From Kineothrix sp. MSJ-39 (GTDB lineage Bacteria > Bacillota > Clostridia > Lachnospirales > Lachnospiraceae), in assembly GCF_018917935.1 (NCBI RefSeq), contig NZ_JAHLPN010000008.1, positions 1 to 64,000 of the forward strand: a DNA stretch of 64,000 bases, read 5' to 3'. Position 1 is the stretch's first letter. The number at the start of each line of letters is the position of its first letter. This document shows positions 1 to 8,982 of this stretch, in pieces. Under the pieces are notes generated by a model. The model did not search any database. It was given only the letters and a program-made list of their open reading frames with translations, and was not told the DNA's origin. The position numbers and the translations under genes are program-made.

Positions 1-217
1 TGGACAGACCGCTGGTGTATCTGTTGGTGACCAACACCATGGCAGAGTAGCCAAGTCTGGCAGGGATAAACGCTGAAGGCATCTAAGCGTGAAGCCCCCC
101 TCAAGATGAGATATCCCAATAAGTAAGACCCCTTAGAGAGTATGAGGTAGATAGGCTTAAGGTGTAAGCACAGTAATGTGTTCAGCTGATAAGTACTAAT
201 AGGTCGAGGGCTTATCC
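1..217 (+). rRNA. 23S ribosomal RNA, 3' end (partial)
   Basis: The first about 217 bases match the conserved 3' terminal part of bacterial 23S rRNA, ending in the usual GTACTAATAGGTCGAGGGCTTA-type helix near 191-217. The 5' part lies outside the window. The exact end is uncertain by a few bases. It is followed by a tRNA cluster on the same strand. Confidence 0.93.
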
Positions 218-437
218 TTTGCGACAAGAAGGGGCCCACGGAAGTGGGAAGTGATCTTGCCGCCAGGTAATAGGCGAAGCCTGTTACAGAACAGAAATCA
301 TCAAGAAATGATGAGAGTGTGGACAGAAATGATCCAGTAAGAAATGAAAGATCGATGAATTAGTCAAAAGAGTTTGCATACGATGTAAAGAAAGATTTCA
401 GTATTCGGTTTTGAAGGTATGAACAATATCTTCATTA
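218..437 (+). other. rRNA-tRNA spacer without a visible 5S gene
   Basis: These 220 bases lie between the 23S end and the first tRNA. A 5S rRNA would normally sit here, but I see neither its conserved internal sequences nor a 115-nt closed structure. No ORF of note. The part near 390-420 resembles processing or anti-termination spacer sequence of Clostridia rRNA operons, but this is only an impression. Confidence 0.5.
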
Positions 438-511
438 GGCCTAGTGGCTCAGTTGGTTAGAGCGCCGCCCTGTCACGGCGGAGGTCGTCGGTTCGAGTCC
501 GATCTGGGTCG
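438..511 (+). tRNA. tRNA-Asp (GTC)
   Basis: A 74-nt cloverleaf: acceptor GGCCTAG pairs with CTGGGTC, the T arm has GGTTCGAGTCC, and the anticodon loop CTGTCAC carries GTC. The CCA end is not encoded. First of seven tRNAs behind the 23S gene. Confidence 0.95.
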
Positions 512-527
512 TTTATATCACGAATGA

Positions 528-600
528 GGGATCTTAGCTCAGCTGGGAGAGCATCTGCCTTACAAGCAGAGGGTCACAGGTTCGAGCCCTGTAGGTCCCA
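528..600 (+). tRNA. tRNA-Val (TAC)
   Basis: A 73-nt cloverleaf: acceptor GGGATCT pairs with AGGTCCC, discriminator A, anticodon loop CTTACAA with TAC, T loop GGTTCGAGCCC. CCA is not encoded. Confidence 0.95.
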
Positions 601-624
601 TTTTATTATGTATCAATTGAATAT

Positions 625-697
625 GCCGATGTGGCTCAATTGGCAGAGCAGCTGATTTGTAATCAGCAGGTTATCGGTTCGAGTCCGATCATCGGCT
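625..697 (+). tRNA. tRNA-Thr (TGT)
   Basis: A 73-nt cloverleaf: acceptor GCCGATG pairs perfectly with CATCGGC, anticodon loop TTTGTAA with TGT, T loop GGTTCGAGTCC. CCA is not encoded. Confidence 0.95.
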
Positions 698-731
698 TTG
701 TGAAAAGCTTGATTTATCTTGTTTTTCATAT

Positions 732-813
732 GGGTGGATTCCCGAGTGGCCAAAGGGGACAGACTGTAAATCTGCTGGCAATGCCTTCGAAGGTTCGAAT
801 CCTTCTCCGCCCA
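732..813 (+). tRNA. tRNA-Tyr (GTA)
   Basis: An 82-nt class II tRNA with a long variable arm. Acceptor GGGTGGA pairs with TCCGCCC, and the anticodon loop has GTA (ACTGTAAAT). The length and variable arm fit bacterial tRNA-Tyr. Confidence 0.95.
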
Positions 814-850
814 TTGTACTAAGAGATTTAGTACTGTTACAATCGTATAT

Positions 851-924
851 CGCGGGGTGGAGCAGTCTGGAAGCTCGCCGGGCTCATAACCCGGAGGTCA
901 TAGGTTCAAATCCTGTCCCCGCTA
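851..924 (+). tRNA. Initiator tRNA-fMet (CAT)
   Basis: A 74-nt cloverleaf with anticodon CAT. It has two initiator marks: an unpaired first acceptor position (C1 against T72) and three consecutive G-C pairs in the anticodon stem (GGG and CCC around CTCATAA). This separates it from elongator Met. Confidence 0.93.
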
Positions 925-929
925 CTCAT

Positions 930-1002
<73 letters not shown>

Positions 1003-1050
1003 TTCTCTTATGTTTATAATAAAAGCATAGGAAATGCAAATTATATATAT

Positions 1051-1123
1051 GGGCCACTAGCTCAGGTGGTAGAGCACTTGACTTTTAATCAAGTTGTCCG
1101 GGGTTCGAGTCCCCGGTGGCTCA
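1051..1123 (+). tRNA. tRNA-Lys (TTT)
   Basis: A 73-nt cloverleaf: acceptor GGGCCAC pairs with GTGGCTC, anticodon loop CTTTTAA with TTT, T loop GGTTCGAGTCC. It is the last tRNA and is followed by a terminator. Confidence 0.95.
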
Positions 1124-1127
1124 TTGG

Positions 1128-1163
1128 AAGCTTATTTCTGAAAAGAAGTAAGCTTTTTTGTTT
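1128..1163 (+). terminator. Intrinsic terminator of the rRNA-tRNA operon
   Basis: An inverted repeat (AAGCTTA-TTTCT pairing with AGAA-GTAAGCTT) closes on a short loop and is followed by a T run. It sits 5 nt after tRNA-Lys, so it probably ends the rRNA/tRNA transcript. Confidence 0.8.
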
Positions 1164-1384
1164 GTCTAAATTACATAATAATTATAAAAATTTTCAAAAA
1201 ATACTATTCTATACAAAATAAATATATTATAATAGAAAAACAAATAAAATAACTGACAATTAGAAAGGGTAAATAAGTATAGTTATACTTTGGGGAATGA
1301 AAAGGAAAAAGCTATTTTACTTAAGAAAAATAGGGAAATGAAAATAAAGTAGTGAAATAGAGCAGAAAAGAAAGGGGAATTATA
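1164..1384. other. AT-rich intergenic region upstream of the lipoprotein gene
   Basis: No gene is visible in these 221 bases. The stretch is very A/T rich. A weak promoter-like pair (CTGACA near 1253 and TATAGT near 1278, 19-nt spacing) could drive the lipoprotein gene. Confidence 0.35.
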
Positions 1385-1834
1385 ATGAAAAGGATGAAAA
1401 AAGGCGTATCAATTGCACTGATCATGGTGACATTGTGTTTACTGACAGGATGTTCTTTCGCAAAGGCAGAAACGACGATACAGGTATCTGTAGATACAGA
1501 CGGGAAAACGGTAAAAGCTATATTGAAAGCGGATCAGAGTCAGGGATATGAATGGAAATATCTCATTATGAATGGTGCACTTTCCGAATCCGCATCCAGA
1601 TTTGAAAATAATATTTTCAGTAATACTTATATTCAAAAGTACTCTTATACATATAATGTATCAAAGGGCAATGAAGATGAACTTATATTTGTACTGATCA
1701 AGGACAAGGATTATGAAAATGCCAAGGCATATGAATATCCGGTCACAATAGATGATACGGGCAGTGTTAAGATTGGAAACAGAACGGAGAAAACGGTTGG
1801 ATATTACCCGGATCTGTTAAAGGCAATTCAATAG
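1385..1834 (+). CDS. Small secreted lipoprotein, unknown function
   Basis: 149 residues. The N-terminus is a type II (lipoprotein) signal peptide: basic residues MKRMKK, a hydrophobic stretch, then the lipobox LTGC with the lipidated Cys at about residue 23. The mature part, about 125 residues, is polar and probably beta-rich, with no motif I can name. A ribosome binding site (AAAGGGG) lies about 7 nt before the ATG. It stands alone between two terminators, so it is probably monocistronic. It should be anchored on the outer face of the membrane. The function is not recognisable. Confidence 0.8.
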   Translation: MKRMKKGVSIALIMVTLCLLTGCSFAKAETTIQVSVDTDGKTVKAILKADQSQGYEWKYLIMNGALSESASRFENNIFSNTYIQKYSYTYNVSKGNEDELIFVLIKDKDYENAKAYEYPVTIDDTGSVKIGNRTEKTVGYYPDLLKAIQ

Positions 1835-1853
1835 TATAGAAACAGAAGTGAGG

Positions 1854-1910
1854 GCACATGCATAGGATATTGGATGAATGCGAAATATTCTTTGCGTGTG
1901 CTTTTTGTTT
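1854..1910 (+). terminator. Probable intrinsic terminator
   Basis: GCACATGCA at 1854 pairs with TGCGTGTGC near 1893 (one wobble), the loop holds further pairing, and a T run follows. It lies 20 nt after the lipoprotein stop codon. Confidence 0.65.
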
Positions 1911-2100
1911 ATAGGAGCGTATGGTATACTGATATAGTAAGATCCGATTATCGATAGACAGTGTCGATAGGATTTGTAATGCCTATATATGAGAATATGA
2001 TAAGATCAATAGTGCCTGTATATATGTGAGAAATGGTGAGATAACTATAAAATGAGATTGAAATAGGTATGATAAGTTATGGCAAAAGGACGCGGATAGT

Positions 2101-2655
2101 ATGGGATATGATTATATAAATAAATGGAAAAACTGGCGTACGAAAAGAAAAAAATATTTGAAAATGTTGCAACATGGGCTAATGAACAGAACAAAACATT
2201 ATGGCAGTGATATCTTTCAAAAGCCTAATTTTAAAAAGACAGCCAAATTCGTCCAGCATGGGGATGTATCCGTAAGAAAACACAGTATCAGTGTAGCATT
2301 GACTGCCTTGCGGATCAGTCATATGCTGCCATTTCACACAAACGATAAAGCCATTGTCAGAGGTGCGCTTCTGCATGATTATTTCCTGTATGACTGGCAT
2401 AAAAATAAGATCAGGCCAAGCAGATTTTATAAATTTTATGAGATGCATGGCTTTACCCATCCGGGCACAGCACTGGAAAATGCAAAAAAGGATTTCAGGC
2501 TGACCAAGAGAGAGCAGGATATCATAAAGAAGCATATGTGGCCGTTGACAGTCATTCCACCGATGTGCAGGGAAGCATGGATTGTGACGGCTGCGGATAA
2601 ATATTGCTCTCTGATGGAAACCCTGCATCTGCATGGGAAGAAAACGAGAAAATAA
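2101..2655 (+). CDS. HD-domain phosphohydrolase
   Basis: 184 residues. The HD metal-binding pattern is visible: H61 (RKHSIS), the H92-D93 pair in LLHDY, H120 (GFTHPG), H145 (KKHMWP) and D166 (AADKYCS). HD proteins hydrolyse phosphate esters or nucleotides with a divalent metal; the substrate here is not known. The protein is soluble, with no signal peptide. The next gene (PLP decarboxylase) begins 24 bp downstream, which suggests co-transcription. The start is chosen at ATG 2101 with a weak AAGGA about 13 nt upstream. Confidence 0.85.
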   Translation: MGYDYINKWKNWRTKRKKYLKMLQHGLMNRTKHYGSDIFQKPNFKKTAKFVQHGDVSVRKHSISVALTALRISHMLPFHTNDKAIVRGALLHDYFLYDWHKNKIRPSRFYKFYEMHGFTHPGTALENAKKDFRLTKREQDIIKKHMWPLTVIPPMCREAWIVTAADKYCSLMETLHLHGKKTRK

Positions 2656-2679
2656 ATTTGACTGGATTTTGTATACAAG

Positions 2680-4290
2680 ATGAAGCAGAATTTATATGAA
2701 AAACTGAATGAACTGGCAAAATCGGATATCTATCCTTTTCATATGCCGGGGCATAAAAGACAATTACGGGAAAAGCCGTTTGATGAAATCACAAAGATTG
2801 ATATTACAGAAATCACGGATTTTGATGATCTGCATGAACCGGAAGGGATTCTGAAGGAAGAACAGGAATTTGCTGCTGCGTTATATGGGGCAGACCATAC
2901 GTATTATATTGTAAACGGAAGTACCTGCGGTATTCTGACTGCGGTCAGTGCAGTATGTCGCTGGGGCGATACGATCGTTATGGCGAGAAATTGTCATAAA
3001 TCGGCTTATCATGCCGCATATCTTCAGAACTTGCAAATAGAATATGTAGAGCCGCTAAGAAGTGCGGAAGACTATCCTGCAGGACCTGTGCTGACAGAAG
3101 AGATTGAAAATGCACTGCAACACGCGGCGCAAAAACAGGCTGCCAGGGCAGTGATTCTGACGTCACCCACTTATGAAGGGGTGTTTTCCGATATTCCGGC
3201 GATCGCAGAAATAGTACATGCGCATCATGCGGTGCTGATTGTGGATGAAGCGCATGGTGCACATCTTGGATTTTCGGCAGAGTTTCCGCAGTCGGCGGTC
3301 AGACAGGGAGCGGATCTTGTTGTGCAGAGCCTGCATAAGACACTACCGGCGATGACACAGACCGCGCTTCTTCATGTATGCGGAAACAGAGTGGATCCGC
3401 GGCGTGTGCAGCAATATCTGGATATCTATGAAACAAGCAGTCCATCTTATGTCATGATGGCTTCCATGAGTAAGTGCCTGCATCTGATCGATGAAGAGAA
3501 AGACTGTTTATTTGCAAATTTTTATGAGAAGCTGCAGGATTTTTATAAAATCAGGGAACAATTAAAACATATTATGATACTGGATGCTGCATGGGCATGG
3601 AATACCTATCATGCTTATATGGATCCGTCAAAGATCAATATTTGTGTTGCAGGCTGCATGAGAGATGGCAGTATCTACACAGGGAAAATGTTGTCAGCGG
3701 AGCTTTTGCGGACATATCATATCGAAACGGAAATGACAGCAGAGCAGTATGTGATCGCAATGACTTCTGTGATGGATACGCAGGAGGGCTTTGACCGGCT
3801 GAAAGCAGCGTTATTGGAAATTGACAGTAGGTTGTCAGTAACTGAAAATGAGGAAATTGAGATAACACCGTCAGGTTACAGAGGGACAGAGTTGTCTGCC
3901 CGGAGAACATCAGATGAAGAAAAAAATAGAGATTTCTCCTGCAAAACGGAAAAAATTGTGAAAAATGATGCAGGTCAATCGGCAGGACAGAATAGTATGT
4001 TGAATGACGAGGAACAGGAAGCAGAACACAGAGCTGACAGCATACAGACAATATACACAATTCGTCAGGCAATGGACCATGTGCAGAAGGCTGTTGGCTG
4101 GGAGGAAGCTGTCGGACGGATCAGTGCGGAATTTGTGATCGTATATCCGCCGGGCGCGCCTCTTTTGGTTCCGGGAGAAGTGATCACACAGGCTTTGTAT
4201 GAGAAGGTAAAGCATTATCATGCATTGGGACTGAATCTGCAGGGAATGCAGGACAGGGCATTGCAAAGAATCCGTATCGTTACGGAATAG
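2680..4290 (+). CDS. Orn/Lys/Arg decarboxylase-family PLP enzyme
   Basis: 536 residues. The N-terminus has the family motif PFHMPGHKR (residues about 19-27). The PLP site is SLHKT with the Schiff-base lysine, preceded by VDEAHGAH. The C-terminus has the PPGAPLLVPGE motif of the C-terminal decarboxylase domain. It is homologous to the yaaO/speA-type gene that precedes yaaR-holB in Firmicutes and probably decarboxylates arginine, lysine or ornithine to a polyamine precursor. A polar, low-complexity stretch at about residues 385-455, rich in E, S, T and N, lies between the two domains and makes the protein longer than the usual 470-490 residues. Substrate specificity cannot be read from the sequence. 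Confidence 0.9.
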   Translation: MKQNLYEKLNELAKSDIYPFHMPGHKRQLREKPFDEITKIDITEITDFDDLHEPEGILKEEQEFAAALYGADHTYYIVNGSTCGILTAVSAVCRWGDTIVMARNCHKSAYHAAYLQNLQIEYVEPLRSAEDYPAGPVLTEEIENALQHAAQKQAARAVILTSPTYEGVFSDIPAIAEIVHAHHAVLIVDEAHGAHLGFSAEFPQSAVRQGADLVVQSLHKTLPAMTQTALLHVCGNRVDPRRVQQYLDIYETSSPSYVMMASMSKCLHLIDEEKDCLFANFYEKLQDFYKIREQLKHIMILDAAWAWNTYHAYMDPSKINICVAGCMRDGSIYTGKMLSAELLRTYHIETEMTAEQYVIAMTSVMDTQEGFDRLKAALLEIDSRLSVTENEEIEITPSGYRGTELSARRTSDEEKNRDFSCKTEKIVKNDAGQSAGQNSMLNDEEQEAEHRADSIQTIYTIRQAMDHVQKAVGWEEAVGRISAEFVIVYPPGAPLLVPGEVITQALYEKVKHYHALGLNLQGMQDRALQRIRIVTE

Positions 4291-4345
4291 AAAAAACTTT
4301 ACCGTATCTTTGCCGTTTATTTACATGCAGCAGGGTAAATACGCA

Positions 4346-4374
4346 TTGCAATCCCTTATTAAAAATGAGATAAT
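4346..4374 (+). promoter_or_regulatory. Predicted promoter of pyk
   Basis: TTGCAA (4346-4351) and GATAAT (4369-4374) are separated by 17 nt, close to the SigA consensus. The promoter lies 31 nt before the pyruvate kinase start. Confidence 0.6.
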
Positions 4375-4405
4375 ACAGGAAAAAGCGAAAGGTGGAAAAA
4401 TATAA

Positions 4406-5818
4406 ATGAGAAAAACAAAAATAATCTGTACAATCGGACCGGCCAGTGAGGGAGAGGACAAGTTAAGGGAATTGATGCTTGCCGGAATGAATGTGGCGAG
4501 ATTTAATTTTTCCCATGGAACACATGAAGAACAGAAAGCAAAGTTTGCAAGAGTACTGAAGGTCAGCAATGAGCTGGGACTTCCTGTTGCAACTTTATTA
4601 GATACAAAAGGACCGGAAATCAGATTACGTGATTTTGAAGGCGGAAAAGCAATGCTTGAGCCGGGTCAGATATTTACACTGACAACAGAAGAGATCATGG
4701 GTACAAGTGAGAAGGCTGCAATCAGCTATAAAGGGCTGAAAAATGATGTCAGTACAGGCAGCATGATCCTGATCGACGATGGAAAGATTGAAATGCGTGT
4801 AGAAAAGATCACAGATACAGAGATCCAGTGCCGTGTTGTCAATGGCGGTAAAGTATCCAACCATAAAGGAATCAATGTACCGGGCGCAGTTCTTTCCATG
4901 CCATACATTTCAGAAGTGGATTATGCAGATATCAAATTCTGTGCAGAAATGGGTTATGATTTCCTGGCAGCTTCCTTTGTCAGAACAAAAGAGGATATTT
5001 TAGAGGTCAGAAAGATCTTAGACGAATATAACAGCAAAGCAAAGGTAATCGCAAAGATTGAAAATATGCAGGGTATCCAGAATCTGGATGAGATCCTTGA
5101 AGTTTCCGATGGTATCATGGTAGCCAGAGGTGACATGGGTGTTGAGATCCCGCTGGAAGAAGTACCTGTTCTGCAGAAGCAGATGATCAAAAAGGCAGTT
5201 GCACAGGGTAAACACGTTATTACTGCAACACAGATGCTTGAATCCATGATCACAAATCCAAGACCGACAAGAGCAGAAACAGCCGACGTTGCCAATGCCA
5301 TTTACGATGGTACTACAGCGATCATGCTTTCCGGCGAAAGTGCTGCAGGTGCATATCCGATCGAGGCAGTAAAGACGATGGCAAGAATTGCAGAACGTAC
5401 AGAGCAGGATATCGATTATAAGAGCAGACTGAAAAAGGTGGAAAACGAAGACAATACAGACATCACAACAGCTATTTCACACGCATGCTGTACAACAGCA
5501 ATGGATCTGAATGCCAGCGCGATCATCACAGTAACAATGTCAGGTTTTACAGCCGGTATGATCTCCAGATACAAACCGGGTTGTCCGATCATTGGCTGCA
5601 GCGTTAATCCGAGAGTCTGCAGACAGTTGTCTCTTTCCTGGGGCGTAGCACCGATCCTGATCGAAAAAGAGGACAAAGCAGATGTTCTGTTTGAAGAAGC
5701 AACAAGAGCAGCAGAAAAAGCAGGATACATCAAGAAAGGTGATATCGTTGTTCTGACAGCAGGTGTTCCGCTCGGTATTTCCGGCAGAACCAATATGATC
5801 AGAGTCATTGAAGTATAG
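4406..5818 (+). CDS. pyk: Pyruvate kinase
   Basis: 470 residues. It catalyses phosphoenolpyruvate + ADP to pyruvate + ATP, the last step of glycolysis. The N-terminal RKTKIICTIGPAS, the ARFNFSHG strand, the MVARGDMGVEIP active-site region and the TATQMLESM motif are all present. The protein ends after the C-terminal alpha/beta domain (GVPLGISGRTN), so it lacks the extra PEP-utiliser domain of Bacillus-type kinases. A ribosome binding site (AAAGGTGG) precedes ATG 4406. The guanylate-kinase-like gene starts 8 bp after the stop, so the two share a transcript. Confidence 0.97.
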   Translation: MRKTKIICTIGPASEGEDKLRELMLAGMNVARFNFSHGTHEEQKAKFARVLKVSNELGLPVATLLDTKGPEIRLRDFEGGKAMLEPGQIFTLTTEEIMGTSEKAAISYKGLKNDVSTGSMILIDDGKIEMRVEKITDTEIQCRVVNGGKVSNHKGINVPGAVLSMPYISEVDYADIKFCAEMGYDFLAASFVRTKEDILEVRKILDEYNSKAKVIAKIENMQGIQNLDEILEVSDGIMVARGDMGVEIPLEEVPVLQKQMIKKAVAQGKHVITATQMLESMITNPRPTRAETADVANAIYDGTTAIMLSGESAAGAYPIEAVKTMARIAERTEQDIDYKSRLKKVENEDNTDITTAISHACCTTAMDLNASAIITVTMSGFTAGMISRYKPGCPIIGCSVNPRVCRQLSLSWGVAPILIEKEDKADVLFEEATRAAEKAGYIKKGDIVVLTAGVPLGISGRTNMIRVIEV

Positions 5819-5826
5819 GAACAGAC

Positions 5827-6423
5827 ATGGGTAAAATATTTTATCTGATGGGCAAAAGCTCCTCAGGCAAAGATACAATATACAAACAGCTAATGGCAGA
5901 TGAAGATCTGCATCTGAAAAACATCGTACTGTACACGACAAGGCCGATCAGGCAGGGAGAACAGGAAGGTATCGAGTATCATTTCATAACAGAAGAGCAG
6001 CTAGCAAATCTGGAAAAAGAGGGCAGGATCATAGAGCTTCGCGCCTATGATACCTGCTTTGGTATTTGGAAATACTGTACAGTAGATGCACATATCGATT
6101 TAGACAGGGAAAATTATCTGATCATCGGAACGATCGAATCCTTCTGCAAAACAAAAGCATTTTACGGAGAAGAAAAGGTAATCCCGCTTATGATAGAGCT
6201 GGACGACGGGATCAGACTGCGCCGCGCACTTGATCGGGAAATGGCGCAGGATCAGCCGAAATACGATGAAATGTGCAGACGTTATCTGGCGGATGCGGCA
6301 GATTTTTCACCGGAAAAGAAAAAAGAAGCAGGTATAGAAAAGGAATTTGAAAATAATGATCTGGAAGCCTGTATTGCAGAGCTCAAAGAATATATTTTGG
6401 CGCATATGGGAAAAAGAGCCTGA
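5827..6423 (+). CDS. Guanylate kinase family protein
   Basis: 198 residues. The Walker A motif GKSSSGKDT (residues 9-17) and the GMP-binding region (LYTTRPIRQGEQEGIEYHF) are those of guanylate kinase, which converts GMP to GDP. The P-loop is GKSSSGKDT rather than the GPSGAGKGT of classical Gmk, so this is a divergent branch found in Clostridia next to the yaaR-holB block, and a paralogue with another role is possible. It is translated from the pyk transcript (8-bp gap). Confidence 0.85.
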   Translation: MGKIFYLMGKSSSGKDTIYKQLMADEDLHLKNIVLYTTRPIRQGEQEGIEYHFITEEQLANLEKEGRIIELRAYDTCFGIWKYCTVDAHIDLDRENYLIIGTIESFCKTKAFYGEEKVIPLMIELDDGIRLRRALDREMAQDQPKYDEMCRRYLADAADFSPEKKKEAGIEKEFENNDLEACIAELKEYILAHMGKRA

Positions 6424-6533
6424 ATTAACAACTATTGTGCATAGAAATATCTATCTTGCAGATGCATTTCATGGTATACTAAAATATAGCGTAGATAGCA
6501 TATAACTATGCTAAGGCATAAGGGGGTGGACAG

Positions 6534-6974
6534 ATGGACATTAAAGTAAATCAGACGATGCCCGTGGCGCAGACAGATGCAGTCAGCCAGACGCAGCAGA
6601 CCGATGGCAGCTTTAAGTTCACACTGGCCAGCCACATTGAAGAGCAGGATCTGCAGGTTCGTCTGACTGCCATGATGGAGGAGATCACCAGACAGGGTGA
6701 CCGTATTTCCAAAAAGATGGATATCAAAGATATGCGGAAGTACCGTTCGCTGGTGAAATCTTTCCTAAATGAAGTGGTCACAAGAAGCCATAAGTTTTCC
6801 AGAGAAAATTTTCTGGACAGGCGCGGCAGACACCGTGTTTACGGGATCATCAAGCAGGTGGATGATACACTGGATGAGCTTACAAGAGAGCTGGTAAAGG
6901 ACGAAAAGGATCACATTGCGATCCTGAATAAGATCGGTGAGATCCGGGGATTATTGTTAGATATTTTTACGTAA
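6534..6974 (+). CDS. YaaR family protein (DUF327)
   Basis: 146 residues, helical and highly charged. The pattern [18 protein letters not shown] followed by [21 protein letters not shown] is typical of the YaaR/DUF327 family. It has no known enzymatic function; the family is conserved next to holB in Firmicutes, as here. The ribosome binding site is GGGGGTGG just before ATG 6534. The 110 nt before it may hold a promoter, but I could not find a well-spaced pair. Confidence 0.9.
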   Translation: MDIKVNQTMPVAQTDAVSQTQQTDGSFKFTLASHIEEQDLQVRLTAMMEEITRQGDRISKKMDIKDMRKYRSLVKSFLNEVVTRSHKFSRENFLDRRGRHRVYGIIKQVDDTLDELTRELVKDEKDHIAILNKIGEIRGLLLDIFT

Positions 6975-7057
6975 GAATGATCATCCGGTGGTCGCAAGAG
7001 AGAAACTCATAAGCGAAAACGAATATCATAATGTGCGAAATGAAAAGGGGTAAGGAT

Positions 7058-8050
7058 ATGCCTAACTTTAAAGATATTTACGGACAGGAACAGATCGTAG
7101 ATCATTTACAGAATGCGATTGCATCGGGCAAGATCTCACATGCTTATATTATCAATGGAGAGCGCAGCAGCGGTAAGGAATTTATTGCCAATGTGTTTGC
7201 CATGGCATTGCAGTGTGAAAGCACCGGGCAGGAAAAGCCATGTAATGAATGCCATTCCTGCAAGCAGGCTCTTTCCGGTAATCATCCGGATATTATCAGA
7301 GTCACACATGAAAAGCCTGCAACGATCGGTGTAGAGGATATCCGTACAGGCGTCAATGACGATATCATCATTAAGCCGTACAGCAGCGACTGGAAAATCT
7401 ATATCATCAGTGAGGCGGAGAAGATGACCGTGCAGGCGCAGAATGCACTGTTAAAAACACTCGAAGAGCCGCCTGCATATGCAGTGATCATTTTGCTGAC
7501 TTCCAATATCGATTCCATGCTGTCTACGATCCTGAGCAGATGCGTGGTTTTAAATATGAAGCCTGTAAAGGACGAGATCATCAAAAAATATCTGATGGAA
7601 GAGATCCACGTACCGGATTATAAGGCAGATGTCTGCACCGCTTTTGCAAGAGGCAATCTCGGCAAAGCCAAGGCACTTGCAGCCAGTGAAGAATTTGACA
7701 ATATCAAAACAGAGGCTGTCAGCCTGCTCAAATATATCCATGATATGGAAATTACGGATATCATGTCAGCGATCAAAAAGATCAACGACTATAAAATAGA
7801 TATCAACGATTATCTGGACATTTTATCTGTCTGGTATCGTGATGTACTGCTCTTTAAAGCGACGAATGATGCAAATCAGTTGATTTTTAAAGACGAGTTG
7901 CAGTATATTAAAAAAATAGCAAACCAGAGTGCCTATGAAGGCATTGAGATCATTTTGGATGCACTGGAAAAGGCAAAATCAAGATTACGTGCGAACGTTA
8001 ATTTTGATCTGACAATGGAATTGCTTTTACTGACAATAAAGGAGAATTAA
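7058..8050 (+). CDS. holB: DNA polymerase III delta' subunit
   Basis: 330 residues from ATG 7058. It is the clamp-loader subunit that helps load the beta sliding clamp during replication. Visible features are the degenerate P-loop GERSSGKE (about 34-41), four zinc-binding cysteines (C53, C62, C65, C68), and the SRC motif in TILSRC. The start at 7058 is preferred over 7031 because AAAGGGG lies 7 nt before it and the sequence MPNFKDIYGQ is the usual beginning of the family. It lies between yaaR and ricT, the conserved order in Firmicutes, with 2 bp to ricT. Confidence 0.95.
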   Translation: MPNFKDIYGQEQIVDHLQNAIASGKISHAYIINGERSSGKEFIANVFAMALQCESTGQEKPCNECHSCKQALSGNHPDIIRVTHEKPATIGVEDIRTGVNDDIIIKPYSSDWKIYIISEAEKMTVQAQNALLKTLEEPPAYAVIILLTSNIDSMLSTILSRCVVLNMKPVKDEIIKKYLMEEIHVPDYKADVCTAFARGNLGKAKALAASEEFDNIKTEAVSLLKYIHDMEITDIMSAIKKINDYKIDINDYLDILSVWYRDVLLFKATNDANQLIFKDELQYIKKIANQSAYEGIEIILDALEKAKSRLRANVNFDLTMELLLLTIKEN

Positions 8051-8052
8051 GC

Positions 8053-8982
8053 ATGATAAAAGTTGTAGGAGTCAGATTCCGCAGCGCAGGAAAGATTTAT
8101 TACTTTGATCCCCAGAAGTTTGATATCAAAAAAGGGGAGCATGTTATTGTGGAAACTGCCCGTGGCGTGGAATACGGAACAGTGGTACTTGGCATCAAGG
8201 AAATAGTGGATGATGATATCACAGCACCGCTCAAGCCGGTGATCCGCATTGCGACACCAAAGGATGACAAACAGGAAGCTGCCAATCGCGAGAAAGAAAA
8301 AAGTGCAATGGCAGTCTGTCTGGAAAAGATCAAAAAACATAAGCTGGATATGAAGCTGATCGACGCGGAGTACACATTTGACAATAATAAAGTGTTATTT
8401 TATTTTACTGCAGACGGTCGTGTGGATTTCCGTGAGCTTGTAAAAGATCTGGCAGCAGTCTTTAAGACCAGAATTGAGCTTCGTCAGATCGGTGTGAGAG
8501 ATGAGACAAAGATTGTAGGCGGGATCGGTATTTGTGGTCGTCCACTCTGCTGTCATACATTTCTGGATGAATTTGCACCGGTTTCCATCAAGATGGCAAA
8601 GGAACAGAATCTTTCCCTGAATCCGACAAAGATATCCGGTGTCTGCGGCAGACTGATGTGCTGTCTGAAAAATGAAGAAGAGACTTACGAGGAGCTGAAC
8701 AGAAGACTTCCGAATGTGGGTGACCGTGTCACAACAGATGATGGTATGAAGGGTGAAGTACATAGTGTCAATGTACTGCGTCAGCTTGTGAAGGTTTTAG
8801 TAGATGACGGAGAAGAAAAAGAGATCCGCGAATATAAAGTAGAACAGTTGAAATTCCGCAGACGAGGAAGACGTGACAAGGAAGAGCGCGGTGATAAAAA
8901 ACAGAGTGCGGAAGATAAGGCATTAAAGGAACTGGAAAACCTGGAGAAAAAGGAAGGAAAATCAAAACTTGATGAAGATTGA
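8053..8982 (+). CDS. ricT: RicT/YaaT, PSP1-domain protein
   Basis: 309 residues. The N-terminus (IKVVGVRFRSAGKIYYF) and the PSP1 core match YaaT/RicT. In Bacillus this is a subunit of the iron-sulfur RicA-RicF-RicT complex that modulates RNase Y, sporulation and biofilm formation. The cysteine pairs in CGRPLCCHTF and CGRLMCCLKN are the conserved iron-sulfur or structural positions. The last about 45 residues are highly charged (KKEGKSKLDED end). The gene begins 2 bp after holB and overlaps trmN6 by 11 bp, which indicates translational coupling. Confidence 0.93.
   Translation: MIKVVGVRFRSAGKIYYFDPQKFDIKKGEHVIVETARGVEYGTVVLGIKEIVDDDITAPLKPVIRIATPKDDKQEAANREKEKSAMAVCLEKIKKHKLDMKLIDAEYTFDNNKVLFYFTADGRVDFRELVKDLAAVFKTRIELRQIGVRDETKIVGGIGICGRPLCCHTFLDEFAPVSIKMAKEQNLSLNPTKISGVCGRLMCCLKNEEETYEELNRRLPNVGDRVTTDDGMKGEVHSVNVLRQLVKVLVDDGEEKEIREYKVEQLKFRRRGRRDKEERGDKKQSAEDKALKELENLEKKEGKSKLDED

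Noticed and set aside
218-437. A 5S rRNA in the 23S-tRNA spacer
   Set aside because: No conserved 5S box or closing helix of right length could be found.
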